From Chitinophaga skermanii (lineage in GTDB: Bacteria; Bacteroidota; Bacteroidia; Chitinophagales; Chitinophagaceae): 64,000 nt of DNA. The first letter of the stretch is position 1. Every line of letters begins with the position of its first letter. Shown one piece after another: positions 42,585-51,421 of the stretch. The DNA is taken from the NCBI RefSeq assembly GCF_003259335.1, contig NZ_QLLL01000001.1:714406-778405 (forward strand). Direction: 5' to 3'. The notes under the pieces were generated by a model, which was given only the letters and a program-made list of their open reading frames with translations, made no database searches and had not been told where the DNA came from. Both the position numbers and the translations under genes were made by a program.

Positions 42585-43898
42585 TTATTGTATTGCGTTC
42601 ATTTTGTAGTCGGCACTATCACCTTTTTGGATGATATAAATATTCTTATTCTCGAAATAATCTGGCTGTTCCTCGCCCTGTTTCAAGTAAATAGGCTGGA
42701 AATTGAAGTTCGTAAATACTTTATAAGGCGAGTCATTTACATCTTTATTAAAGTAAACACCACTCCTTCCCAATAATTTCGCGAAGTAATACGTAAACTC
42801 GAATCCTTTAAATGCATTGTCTGAAGGACGGGCACGGTAAGTTTTGCGGAAATTTTCCGTGATATACTTGCTGAAAGCATCGTTTTTATCGTTGTAGTAC
42901 GGGCTGCTGTAGTAAATAGTTAAACCGTTGAATTCCGGTTCTTTGAACTTCATCACGTCCCAAGTAGGCATACCAAAGATCTGCATAGGGTAAGTAGATG
43001 ATTGCGCACTTAATTTACGGAGAATGGTTTTAGCACCTGCTTCATCCAAAGCTGCGATGATGCACAAGTTTGGCCTGTCGGTTAATAAATACTGCGACAA
43101 TTCCGTTTCTGTCATGTTTTCATTCCATACTACTTCCCGGATGCGGGCCTTTTTATCATATTGCATGGCATCGTGTGCTGCTTTAATGTCGGCGGCAATG
43201 CGCGATTCTAAGGCACTGTTTCTTCTGAAAACGAGTATGTTCTTATTAGCGTAGCCTCTTTGTACATACTCTTGAATTGCATCTGAGTGTGATTTAAGGG
43301 TACTATTACCAATAAATAAGAATGGGTTCTCGGTAATACCACCATCATTAGGGTAGGTGGCAGATACAAAGTTGATTTCTTTCTGCTTCGCAAAATCGCT
43401 CAGTACTTTAATCTCGGGTGTAGATACAGAGCCGATAATTAAGTCGATGCTTTCCAATTGTTTAGCTTTAATCAATTGGGCAGGGTCGTTTTGCTTGGCT
43501 TTGGAATCGTATACAAATACGTTGAATTTGTAGCCTTGTTTTTGGAGGGTATCGAGGGCGAGCTGTACACCTTCGTAGAATTCGAGGCCTGGCAATACGT
43601 AACGGGGCATTACGCGGCCGGGGATGTCGAGCGAATTAGCAAATACCGAATCCAAGTATAAAGGGGCAAATACAGCGATATTGTAACTATTTCTTTTTAC
43701 TTCTTTCGCGAACGCAGGTACGTTGAAAGGAGCTTTAACGGTCGGCTTCTTTTCTTCTTTCTTTTCTTCGGTAGTAGGCTTCTTAACTACTTGTGGCGTA
43801 GGTGTTTGCGTGCTGACTTTAGCCGTTTTACACGCAGCCATCATCATGCAGAAAACCATGCATGCCAGCAAGCTGTGTAACAGTTTTATTCGATTCAT
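42585..43898 (-). CDS. Periplasmic-binding-fold lipoprotein
   Basis: The 437-residue product has a lipoprotein signal (MMMAACKTA, Cys near residue 22) and a Lys/Pro/Glu-rich linker, then a type 1 periplasmic-binding-protein fold resembling receptors for amino acids. Visible fold segments are YNIAVFAPLYLDSVF, FYEGVQLALDTLQKQGYKFNVFVYD, IDLIIGSVSTPEIKVLSDFAKQ and NILVFRRNSALESRIAADI, the usual alternating pattern. No transporter subunits are nearby, so a sensing or outer-membrane role is more likely than import. The start is ATG 43898; a TTG at 43910 is weaker. The ligand is unknown. The family is common in Bacteroidota as stand-alone proteins. Confidence 0.78.
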   Translation of the reverse strand: MNRIKLLHSLLACMVFCMMMAACKTAKVSTQTPTPQVVKKPTTEEKKEEKKPTVKAPFNVPAFAKEVKRNSYNIAVFAPLYLDSVFANSLDIPGRVMPRYVLPGLEFYEGVQLALDTLQKQGYKFNVFVYDSKAKQNDPAQLIKAKQLESIDLIIGSVSTPEIKVLSDFAKQKEINFVSATYPNDGGITENPFLFIGNSTLKSHSDAIQEYVQRGYANKNILVFRRNSALESRIAADIKAAHDAMQYDKKARIREVVWNENMTETELSQYLLTDRPNLCIIAALDEAGAKTILRKLSAQSSTYPMQIFGMPTWDVMKFKEPEFNGLTIYYSSPYYNDKNDAFSKYITENFRKTYRARPSDNAFKGFEFTYYFAKLLGRSGVYFNKDVNDSPYKVFTNFNFQPIYLKQGEEQPDYFENKNIYIIQKGDSADYKMNAIQ

Positions 43899-44009
43899 AG
43901 CGTGCTTCAATTACAAAAATCGTTCCTCTTTTAAGGCGAAACGGGTTATAAAGATAATGGCAACAGCCTTGAAAGTACTGTTGCCATTGCATATCGTTCG
44001 TATGTTAAA

Positions 44010-45548
44010 TTATTCCCACTCGATCGTTGCCGGTGGTTTAGAACTAATATCATACACCACGCGGTTAATTCCTTTCACCTTGTTAATGATATCGTTAGAA
44101 ACCTTGGCTAAGAACTCGTACGGTAAATGTGCCCAGTCGGCTGTCATACCATCTAAAGAGGTAACTGCTCTTAAGGCTACTGTAAACTCGTATGTACGTT
44201 CATCGCCCATAACGCCTACGCTTTGTACCGGCAACAAGATAGTACCTGCTTGCCAAACTTGGTTGTACAAGTTGCTTTCACGTAACCCGTCGATATATAC
44301 TGCATCTGCTTCTTGCAACAAGGCTACTTTCTCTGGGGTAATTTCACCCAAGATACGGATGGCTAAGCCTGGTCCTGGGAAAGGATGGCGTGCTAAGAAA
44401 ATATCGCTGATACCAATTTCTTTACCTACACGGCGTACCTCGTCTTTGAACAAGAAACGCAATGGTTCTACCAATTTCATGTTCATTTTCTCTGGTAAAC
44501 CACCTACGTTATGGTGAGATTTAATGGTAGCAGAAGGACCGTTTACGCTAACAGATTCAATTACATCCGGGTAAATGGTACCTTGACCTAAGAACGCGAT
44601 ATCTTTTAATTCATTGGCTTCTTGTTGGAATACTTCGATGAATAAGCGGCCGATGATCTTACGTTTAGTTTCAGGATCGGTTACTCCTTTCAATTCACCG
44701 TAGAATAAATCTTTCGCATTCACACCTTTTACGTTCAAGCCCATGTGCTTGTAAGATTCGAGTACAGATTCGAACTCGTTTTTACGTAAAAGACCGTTAT
44801 CTACGAAAATGCAATATAATTTATCACCAATGGCTTTGTGGATCAATTCTGCCGCTACGGTAGAATCTACACCGCCACTAAGTGCCATTACTACTTTTTT
44901 ATCGCCTACTTCTTGCTTAATGCGCTCGATCGTTTCTTGAACGAAGGCTGCCGGTGTCCAATCTTGGGAAATGCCACAGATATGAACGAGGAAGTTGCGG
45001 ATAATTTGTTTACCCTCGATAGAGTGGGTTACTTCCGGGTGGAATTGTAAACCGAAGATAGGGTGGGTAGTTAAAGTGCTGCATTTGAAAGCTGCTACCG
45101 GGATGTTTTCGGTAGTCGCAACTACTTCAAACGCTTCCGGGATACGAACAATCGTATCGGCATGGCTCATCCAAACTTGGCTTTTTTCAGAGATATCGTA
45201 GAACAATTTCTCCTCTTTGTCGGAATGTTCCATGGTAGCACGACCGTATTCGCGGTGATTACTTTTTGCTACTTCACCGCCGAAGTATTGTGCCATGTGC
45301 TGTGCGCCGTAGCAAATACCCAAAACCGGTACTTGCGCTGCCAAAGCTGTAATATCAACTTTAGGTGCATTCGGATCGTTTACTGAAAACGGGCTACCCG
45401 ATAAAATAATGCCTTTTACGCTGGAATCAATTTCTACAGGCTTTAAGCACGGCTGAATTTCACAATATACATTAAGCTCCCTAATGCATCTTGCAATCAA
45501 TTGCGTGTACTGGGAACCGAAGTCGAGGATCAAAATCTTTTCTGTCAT
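44010..45548 (-). CDS. guaA: GMP synthase (glutamine-hydrolysing)
   Basis: The 512-residue enzyme converts XMP to GMP using glutamine and ATP. The N-terminal glutamine amidotransferase has [16 protein letters not shown], Cys79 in [13 protein letters not shown], and the HPE triad in [10 protein letters not shown]. The ATP pyrophosphatase domain has the P-loop [13 protein letters not shown] near residue 224, and the C-terminal dimerisation domain ends in PPATIEWE, the classical GuaA tail. Length is normal. A perfect -7 element, TATCTTTG, lies exactly 7 bp before the ATG, so the transcript may be leaderless. The gene is monocistronic. Confidence 0.98.
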   Translation of the reverse strand: MTEKILILDFGSQYTQLIARCIRELNVYCEIQPCLKPVEIDSSVKGIILSGSPFSVNDPNAPKVDITALAAQVPVLGICYGAQHMAQYFGGEVAKSNHREYGRATMEHSDKEEKLFYDISEKSQVWMSHADTIVRIPEAFEVVATTENIPVAAFKCSTLTTHPIFGLQFHPEVTHSIEGKQIIRNFLVHICGISQDWTPAAFVQETIERIKQEVGDKKVVMALSGGVDSTVAAELIHKAIGDKLYCIFVDNGLLRKNEFESVLESYKHMGLNVKGVNAKDLFYGELKGVTDPETKRKIIGRLFIEVFQQEANELKDIAFLGQGTIYPDVIESVSVNGPSATIKSHHNVGGLPEKMNMKLVEPLRFLFKDEVRRVGKEIGISDIFLARHPFPGPGLAIRILGEITPEKVALLQEADAVYIDGLRESNLYNQVWQAGTILLPVQSVGVMGDERTYEFTVALRAVTSLDGMTADWAHLPYEFLAKVSNDIINKVKGINRVVYDISSKPPATIEWE

Positions 45549-45555
45549 GGTGGTG

Positions 45556-45563
45556 CAAAGATA
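45556..45563 (-). promoter_or_regulatory. -7 promoter element 7 bp before guaA
   Basis: The minus strand reads TATCTTTG, then CACCACC, then ATG. Same spacing as before pdeM. Confidence 0.65.
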
Positions 45564-45821
45564 ATGAGAGTTTAAAGATTAAAAATTGGCGGAACGGAAA
45601 ATTTAGCGTTTTGTTGTGTAGATGAGGGTTTTAGGTAGAATTTCCATCCCAATGCCGCCCATTTTTCCACCCAGCAACTACCCTTCCCCAACTTTTTTCA
45701 AAAAAAATTGGCCGACTTGTGCAACCATTCTTTAAAACCTGTTACCTTAATATAAATACCAAAACATCGCCCATTGCGGTGCAAAATTTTAAAAACACTT
45801 AACGCATTTAAAAACCAGGAT

Positions 45822-46547
45822 ATGAAACTCTTATTTAGATTACCCCTCTTATTAATGCTCCTAGCTAGCGTATTAACCAGCTGCGATGCTATCGGCCAAC
45901 GAGTAACCGGCAATGGCGACGTTGTTAAACAAAATATTAGCGTTGGTAGCTTCAATTCTATCGCGCTTTTAGGTTCTACAGATGCCATCGTAACTAAAGG
46001 CAATACGGTAAGTGTTGTGGTAGAAGGCGAAAGCAATATCATCCCTTTATTAGAAATTAAAGTAGAAGGTGGTGAGTTGAAAATTGGTACTAAACGCGGT
46101 GTTAGCTACAACACGCATAAAGACATTAAAGTATATATTACTACACCAAACTTGGAAGGTGTTTCTTTAACCGGTAGCGGCGACATGATCGTGAAAGACG
46201 AATTCACTTCGAACAGCAACGTAACGGTTAAATTAACCGGCTCTGGCAACTTGAACGCTAAGTTCAAAGCACCTAATGTAAAAGCGGTATTAACGGGTTC
46301 TGGCGACTTAGTAGTAGGTGGCTCTACCAAAAATGTTGATATTTCTATCAGCGGTAGCGGTGATGTAAATGCAAAAAATTTATTATCTGAAAACGCGGAT
46401 GTACAGATTTCCGGCAGTGGCGATGTAGATTGTCATGCAAGCGTAGGCTTGAATGTTAGGATTTCTGGCAGCGGCGATGTGAAATATTCTGGTTCACCCA
46501 GTGTGAACACGAAAGTATCGGGTTCAGGTAGTGTTAGAAAATCATAA
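45822..46547 (+). CDS. DUF2807 (GIN domain) lipoprotein
   Basis: The 241-residue product carries a lipoprotein signal (LLASVLTSC, Cys near residue 19) and a DUF2807 beta-solenoid. From residue 110 on, SGSGD or TGSGD motifs recur about every 18-25 residues (LTGSGDMI, LTGSGNLN, LTGSGDLV, ISGSGDVN, ISGSGDVD, ISGSGDVKY and VSGSGSV), giving the successive coils of a parallel beta-helix. The ATG at 45822 was chosen because the upstream opening is a TTG in the leader. Its role is unknown; the family is common as an exported domain in Bacteroidota. A strong terminator follows. Confidence 0.88.
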   Translation: MKLLFRLPLLLMLLASVLTSCDAIGQRVTGNGDVVKQNISVGSFNSIALLGSTDAIVTKGNTVSVVVEGESNIIPLLEIKVEGGELKIGTKRGVSYNTHKDIKVYITTPNLEGVSLTGSGDMIVKDEFTSNSNVTVKLTGSGNLNAKFKAPNVKAVLTGSGDLVVGGSTKNVDISISGSGDVNAKNLLSENADVQISGSGDVDCHASVGLNVRISGSGDVKYSGSPSVNTKVSGSGSVRKS

Positions 46548-46855
46548 TTGTACATTTAGTTTAAGTTAGGCAAAGGGAGGCAACATGGTTTGCCTCTTTT
46601 TGTTTTTGGCAAAAAAATTAGGTGAAACGGAGAATTCGTAGGATATTGAAGCCAATTGTAGTGAAAACTACGCCTATAATTGCACAACTTTAGAGCGTTC
46701 AATGCAGGAAACCAGGGCATGACAATTTGTTTGTTAATTGATCCGGAGTCTTTGCTGGTGAATGTTCTATGTTATAACTTATTAAAAAAATAATTATACA
46801 CTAGTTAAGATTTTTGTAAGTTTACAGCTTGAATCGAGAACAGGAATCCTATATA
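46548..46855. other. Gene-free stretch between DUF2807 and darA
   Basis: Apart from the terminator (46577-46601), this 308-bp interval shows no gene. It should contain the darA promoter; the nearest candidate is GATTTTTG at 46809-46816, one base from TAnnTTTG. Confidence 0.5.
46577..46601 (+). terminator. Rho-independent terminator of DUF2807 gene
   Basis: A perfect 7-bp stem (GAGGCAA/TTGCCTC) with a 6-nt loop is followed by five T residues. Confidence 0.85.
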
Positions 46856-47782
46856 ATGAACCAACAACTGAAGATACTGGTTGTATACTACTCACAAAGT
46901 GGCCAGCTCAAGCAAATTATCGATACCATTGTGGCTCCATTTCAGCACAAAGCATCGATTGTATATAAGCTAATAGAGCCGGTAGAGCCCTTCCCATTCC
47001 CCTGGAAAAAGCAACAGTTTTTTGATGCGATGCCCGAATGTGTGTTGGCCCGGCCAAGGGCTGTTAAATACATTGGTGTAAGTGCCGATGAGCATTTCGA
47101 CTTGGTCATTTTAGGATATACCCCTTGGTTCTTATCGCCTTCTCAGCCCGTTGCTGGCTTTTTACAAAGTGAAGAAGGTAAAAGTATATTAAAAGGAAAG
47201 CGTGTGCTAACCGTGTCGGGTTGCCGTAATATGTGGCTCAATGCCCAAGAAGCGATTAAACGTTACTTGTCGGCTGCGGGTGCTACATTGGTAGGTAATA
47301 TTGCCTTGGTAGATAAAAATCACAACTTGGTTTCTTTATTTACGATCCAGCGATGGGCGTTTAAAGGAAAGAAAGATGGTCATTTTATTTTGCCACCGGC
47401 CGGGGTGCAGGAAGAAGATATAAAGGCTTGTGACAGATTTGCTGCACCAATTGTAGCAGCATTGGAGAACAATAAGATGGATACATTGCAAGCGGAGCTA
47501 GTACAACTTGGCGCCGCGGAAGTATTGCCCAGTTTAGTAGTGCTGGAGAACCGGGGTACAAAACCGTTCAAGTTTTTCGCGAAGTTTATCAGCGATAAAG
47601 GAGGCCCGGCAGCACCATCACGACAAGGACGTGTTTCATTATACAGGAATCTATTGCCAATTGCGGTTATCATATTATCACCTATATCAGCTTTATCTGC
47701 TTTAATAACACTTATTACAAAAAAGAAACAATTAAACGAAGAAGTAGCCTATTACAAGGGAATTGAACTTAGGAAAGCCTAA
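46856..47782 (+). CDS. darA: Dialkylresorcinol condensing enzyme DarA
   Basis: The 308-residue product resembles DarA, the dialkylresorcinol-forming enzyme of flexirubin-type pigment clusters. Its N-terminus has a flavodoxin-like pattern (LKILVVYYSQSGQLKQIIDT) with LVILGYTPWFLSPSQPV and the conserved VSGCRNMWLNAQEA. I chose ATG 46856; an upstream TTG adds nine residues. It is followed 127 bp later by a DarB-like ketosynthase III gene, the diagnostic pairing for dialkylresorcinol synthesis. The call combines pattern recognition and context. The C-terminal part has hydrophobic stretches (LPIAVIILSPISALSALITLI) that may contact the membrane. Confidence 0.78.
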   Translation: MNQQLKILVVYYSQSGQLKQIIDTIVAPFQHKASIVYKLIEPVEPFPFPWKKQQFFDAMPECVLARPRAVKYIGVSADEHFDLVILGYTPWFLSPSQPVAGFLQSEEGKSILKGKRVLTVSGCRNMWLNAQEAIKRYLSAAGATLVGNIALVDKNHNLVSLFTIQRWAFKGKKDGHFILPPAGVQEEDIKACDRFAAPIVAALENNKMDTLQAELVQLGAAEVLPSLVVLENRGTKPFKFFAKFISDKGGPAAPSRQGRVSLYRNLLPIAVIILSPISALSALITLITKKKQLNEEVAYYKGIELRKA

Positions 47783-47909
47783 ATTTTTGTAGTTAGCACC
47801 ATACTTGCTACAGTGAATGTAACTTTCGTGGAAAGAATAAGACCCGCGTTTACAGTATATCCGTTTAGTATTATATATTTACGGCCGCTTTAACTTTTTA
47901 AAACCTGTC

Positions 47910-49046
47910 ATGAAAGAAGTTTTTATCACTAGGCTCGCAAAATGTTTACCTAATGAGCCAGTCGGGAATGACGAAATGGAAAGCATCCTGGGTAAGATCG
48001 ATGGCAAGCCATCTCGCGCCAGGGCAATCGTTTTGAACAGTAACAAGATCAAAACACGCTATTACGCGATGGATAAAGAAGGTAATATTACGCACACCAA
48101 CGCATCTATGACGGCAGAGGCAGTAAGAAACCTATTCGATAATAAATTTCCAATCGAACAACTCGAGTTATTGGCTTGTGGCACTACTTCACCCGACCAA
48201 TTACTACCTAACCACGCTGTAATGGTACACGGCTTGTTAAAATGCCAACCCGTAGAACTATTATCTGCAACCGGTGCATGTGCTGCCGGTATGCAAGCTT
48301 TTAAATACGCATACATGAGCATCAAATGTGGTAACACTTCCAATGCCGTTTCTACCGGCTCTGAAAGATTATCCACCTGGATGCAAGCAACTAAGTTTGA
48401 ACCCGAAACCGCTATCGTTCACGAAATTGAAGGCAATCCTATTATCGCGTTTGAAAAAGATTTCTTACGCTGGATGCTCTCCGATGGTGCTTGTGCCGCC
48501 CTCTTCCAAGATAAACCTAACGAAGATGGCCTTAGCTTACGTGTAGATTGGGTAGAAATTGCTTCTTACGCAAACGAGTACGAAACTTGTATGTACGCCG
48601 GTGCTATCAAAGAAGAGGATGGTAATGTGAAAGGTTGGGTTGATATGACCCCGGAAGAATGGGCTGCCAATAGCGCCTTTTCTTTCAAGCAAGACACCAA
48701 AATGCTCGGTAAAAACATCGTTCCTATCGGTGCTAAATGGTGGGTAGAACTCGTTGAAAAACATAATATTAAGGTCGATGAAATCGACTTCTTCCTCCCG
48801 CACTTGTCTTCCGAATTTTTCCGCATGAAAATTGATGAAGAAATGAAGAAACAAGGTGGATACGTTCCGCAAGAAAAATGGTTCACCAACCTTACGAAGG
48901 TAGGTAACGTAGGTACTGCGTCGCCATACCTGATGTTGGAAGAATTGCTAAATACAGGTAAATTGAAGAAAGGACAGAAGATTATTTTGATGGTACCAGA
49001 AAGTGCCCGCTTCTCCTATTCTTATGCTCAAATTACAGTCGTTTAA
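47910..49046 (+). CDS. darB: Ketosynthase III of dialkylresorcinol synthesis (DarB-like)
   Basis: The 378-residue protein is a FabH-like ketosynthase III. The catalytic triad is intact: Cys124 in ATGACAAGMQAF, His298 in FLPHLSSEFF and Asn333 in KVGNVGTAS. DarB enzymes condense a fatty beta-keto ester with a second acyl chain en route to the dialkylresorcinol. darA precedes it by 127 bp, so the pair forms the DAR core. A strong terminator lies about 100 bp downstream and separates it from the rest of the cluster. The N-terminus MKEVFITRLAKCLPNEPVGN is typical of the DarB branch. Alternative assignment as ordinary FabH is unlikely in this setting. Confidence 0.85.
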   Translation: MKEVFITRLAKCLPNEPVGNDEMESILGKIDGKPSRARAIVLNSNKIKTRYYAMDKEGNITHTNASMTAEAVRNLFDNKFPIEQLELLACGTTSPDQLLPNHAVMVHGLLKCQPVELLSATGACAAGMQAFKYAYMSIKCGNTSNAVSTGSERLSTWMQATKFEPETAIVHEIEGNPIIAFEKDFLRWMLSDGACAALFQDKPNEDGLSLRVDWVEIASYANEYETCMYAGAIKEEDGNVKGWVDMTPEEWAANSAFSFKQDTKMLGKNIVPIGAKWWVELVEKHNIKVDEIDFFLPHLSSEFFRMKIDEEMKKQGGYVPQEKWFTNLTKVGNVGTASPYLMLEELLNTGKLKKGQKIILMVPESARFSYSYAQITVV

Positions 49047-49144
49047 TCAGCACGGCCTACACCAACAGGTTTTAGCAGGAATCAATAGCACGTATTACAG
49101 CATCAGCTTAGCAACAACATTTACCTCCTAAACATATTGCATAC

Positions 49145-49180
49145 AAATAGAAGGAGCCAATTGGCGGCTCCTTCTATTTT
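49145..49180 (+). terminator. Internal terminator after darB
   Basis: AAATAGAAGGAGCC pairs perfectly with GGCTCCTTCTATTT across a 7-nt loop. It splits the cluster into darAB and a downstream operon. Confidence 0.9.
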
Positions 49181-49217
49181 ATATAAAATGTAATTTTAAG
49201 CCCGTAAAACTGCAAAC

Positions 49218-49616
49218 ATGAAAAAAGATGAAGTTCCGCAGGATAATAACGACCTGCACAAACAAACATTTAAACAATTGTTTTACGCAGTGGATAACGA
49301 TGGCGATTACGTGAAAGTACCCAGCGTAGGTTGGGAACCGGAGAATGTTGCCATGGCGCAAGCATGGGATGAAGTGAACGATAGAATTGCACAAGCGAAA
49401 GAAAAAGTGCTACAAGGTGAAGTAAGCCCCATTGCTTATTACATGGAAAAAAGCCTTATGGATATCAGCATCCTAGCAGGGCACGTCGGTAAGTTTCAAT
49501 GGCAAGTTAAACGCCACTTCAAACCGGCAAATTTTAATAAACTAAGTGATAAAATGTTGCAACGTTATGCCGCTGCTTTTCAAATCAGCGTACAAGAATT
49601 GTTGCAAGTAAAATAA
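49218..49616 (+). CDS. Small protein of the flexirubin cluster with XRE-like C-terminus
   Basis: The 132-residue product has an acidic N-terminal half (DNNDLHKQTFKQLFYAVDND) and a C-terminal half that reads like a Cro/C1-type helix-turn-helix: KSLMDISILAGHVGKFQWQV, then RHFKPANFNKLSDKMLQRYA and AAFQISVQELLQVK. The succession of LAxxxG, a turn, LSxxxLxRYAxAxxIS and ELL matches the typical five-helix pattern. I do not recognise a named family. It is the first gene of the post-terminator operon, 6 bp before the BtrH-like gene, so it may be a pathway-specific regulator or a structural partner. Confidence 0.65.
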   Translation: MKKDEVPQDNNDLHKQTFKQLFYAVDNDGDYVKVPSVGWEPENVAMAQAWDEVNDRIAQAKEKVLQGEVSPIAYYMEKSLMDISILAGHVGKFQWQVKRHFKPANFNKLSDKMLQRYAAAFQISVQELLQVK

Positions 49617-49622
49617 AATCAG

Positions 49623-50660
49623 ATGATGCAAACAGCAGCACCTGGTGCAATCAACAACAAGATGAACCAGCAGTTTAACCACGTACAATCAGCCCACTGC
49701 GAAAGCGGTGTTGTGTCGAACCTACTTCGTCACAATGGCTTGCAAATTAGCGAGCCTATGGCTTTCGGTATTGGTAGTGGTATATTCTTCGGGCATCTAC
49801 CGTTTGTAAAAGTGAATGGCATTCCTGGTACCACTTACCGCATATGGCCTAGTGGTATTCTAAATAAAGTGTGCAAACGCTTAGGTGTACAAGTACACTC
49901 GGAGAAGTTCTCCAACCCGCAAAAAGCTATGGCCGCTCTCGACCAAGCTGTTGCGGCTAACATCCCGGTAGGTATGCAATCCAGTGTATACTATTTGCCC
50001 TACCTCCCCCAAGCATACCGTTTTCATTTTAACGCCCACAACCTCGTTGTGTTCGGCAAAGAAGGTAACGAATACTTGGTGAGCGATCCTGTAATGGAAG
50101 GTCCTGCTAAAATTGACCCGGAAAGCTTAGCGCAAGCACGTTTTGCTAAAGGATACCCAGAGCCGAAAGGTCGTATGTATCATGTAAGCCACGTGCCTTC
50201 ACAAGTCGATTTCCGCAAACCCGTTAAACAAGGTATCGAGCAAACTTGCAACTTCATGTTGAAGGTGCCATTTCCAATGCTGGGTATTAAAGGGATTCGT
50301 TATTTATCGAAGAAAATTGTGAAATATCCAGAACTGGGCGAGCGTAAGGCTGCTTTGTTCTTAGGTAATATTATTCGTATGCAAGAAGAGATCGGTACCG
50401 GTGGTGCCGGTTTCAGGTTTATGTATGCCGCGTTTCTTCAAGAAGCCGGCATCAAGTTGCAAAACGATGAACTGAGAAACTTGGCGCAATCGCTAACGGC
50501 TGTGGGCGACGAGTGGCGGAATTTCGCTTTCGAAGCCGGCCGTGTGTGTAAAGCGCGCACAGTAGATCAAAATGCATTTGTGAACCTTAGCCAATTGCTG
50601 ATGCACGTGGCAGAAGGAGAGCAGCAGTTTTTTACAAAATTGTCGAAGGTAAAATTGTAG
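49623..50660 (+). CDS. BtrH-like acyltransferase
   Basis: The 345-residue protein has a BtrH N-terminal domain, named for the acyltransferase that moves an acyl chain from a carrier protein in butirosin synthesis. A papain-like triad can be proposed: Cys26 in HCESGVVSNL, His139 in FNAHNLVVFG and Asp155 in VSDPV. The C-terminal half (ELGERKAALFLGNIIRMQEE) is helical, like the DUF4872-type region that often follows BtrH_N. It lies in the flexirubin cluster between the HTH protein and an ABC exporter, 6 bp and 4 bp from them, so acyl transfer from the cluster's ACP is a reasonable inference. The reaction itself has not been shown here. Confidence 0.8.
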   Translation: MMQTAAPGAINNKMNQQFNHVQSAHCESGVVSNLLRHNGLQISEPMAFGIGSGIFFGHLPFVKVNGIPGTTYRIWPSGILNKVCKRLGVQVHSEKFSNPQKAMAALDQAVAANIPVGMQSSVYYLPYLPQAYRFHFNAHNLVVFGKEGNEYLVSDPVMEGPAKIDPESLAQARFAKGYPEPKGRMYHVSHVPSQVDFRKPVKQGIEQTCNFMLKVPFPMLGIKGIRYLSKKIVKYPELGERKAALFLGNIIRMQEEIGTGGAGFRFMYAAFLQEAGIKLQNDELRNLAQSLTAVGDEWRNFAFEAGRVCKARTVDQNAFVNLSQLLMHVAEGEQQFFTKLSKVKL

Positions 50661-50664
50661 TGTT

Positions 50665-51411
50665 GTGAACAGTATCGTAGTAAAAAACTTGTATAAAACT
50701 TACGCAGGGGCCTTACAACCCACTTTGCAAGGATTATCATTTAGTTTTCCGGAAGGGAAGATCGTGGGTTTACTCGGTCCGAACGGTGCCGGTAAAACCA
50801 CTACGATTAGTATACTTTGCGGTATTGTAAAAGCTAGCAGCGGGGAAGTAACTGTTTGCGGGCTATCGCAAGATGCTTCGCATAGGGAGCAGGTAAAGCG
50901 CGTAATGGGTATTGTACCCCAACAAATCGCTTTGTTCCCGCAATTAACCGCGTATGAAAACCTCGTGTACTTCGGGAATTTATATGGCCTAAAAGGAAAA
51001 TCCCTCCGCGGCAAAATTCTTGATTACCTCGAAGCTTTCGGCCTGGAAAAAGCCGCCCATAAAGAAGTGATCAAATTCTCCGGTGGTATGAAACGTCGCA
51101 CCAATATTATTGCCGCGATTTTACACGACCCCGAATTACTGATCCTCGATGAACCAACAGCAGGCGTAGACGTACAGTCGCGCAGCATGATTCTCCGTTT
51201 CTTGCGTGAATACAATGCAAAAGGCAACAGCGTTTTGTATACCTCGCATTTACTGGAAGAAGCACAACAGATTTGCGACGAGGTAGTGATTATGGACGAA
51301 GGAAAAGTATTGGTACAAGGCGAACCAGGTATATTAATTCAAACATTAAACGAATGCCGCAACCTCGAAGATGTGTTCTTACACTACACGGGTGAAGCGG
51401 TACGCGATTAA
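50665..51411 (+). CDS. ABC transporter ATPase of flexirubin cluster
   Basis: The 248-residue ATPase belongs to the DrrA/CcmA-type ABC exporters. Walker A is GPNGAGKTTTISIL near residue 38, the signature KFSGGMKRRTNIIAAIL near residue 135 and Walker B LLILDEPTAGVDVQS. A C-terminal extension (HLLEEAQQICDEVVIMDEGKV) is normal. It starts with GTG at 50665, 4 bp after the BtrH-like gene, and the permease gene follows after 10 bp, so it is part of a tight operon. Together they probably export the pigment or a precursor across the inner membrane. The cargo is inferred from context only. Confidence 0.92.
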   Translation: MNSIVVKNLYKTYAGALQPTLQGLSFSFPEGKIVGLLGPNGAGKTTTISILCGIVKASSGEVTVCGLSQDASHREQVKRVMGIVPQQIALFPQLTAYENLVYFGNLYGLKGKSLRGKILDYLEAFGLEKAAHKEVIKFSGGMKRRTNIIAAILHDPELLILDEPTAGVDVQSRSMILRFLREYNAKGNSVLYTSHLLEEAQQICDEVVIMDEGKVLVQGEPGILIQTLNECRNLEDVFLHYTGEAVRD

Positions 51412-51421
51412 AATATTTTAG

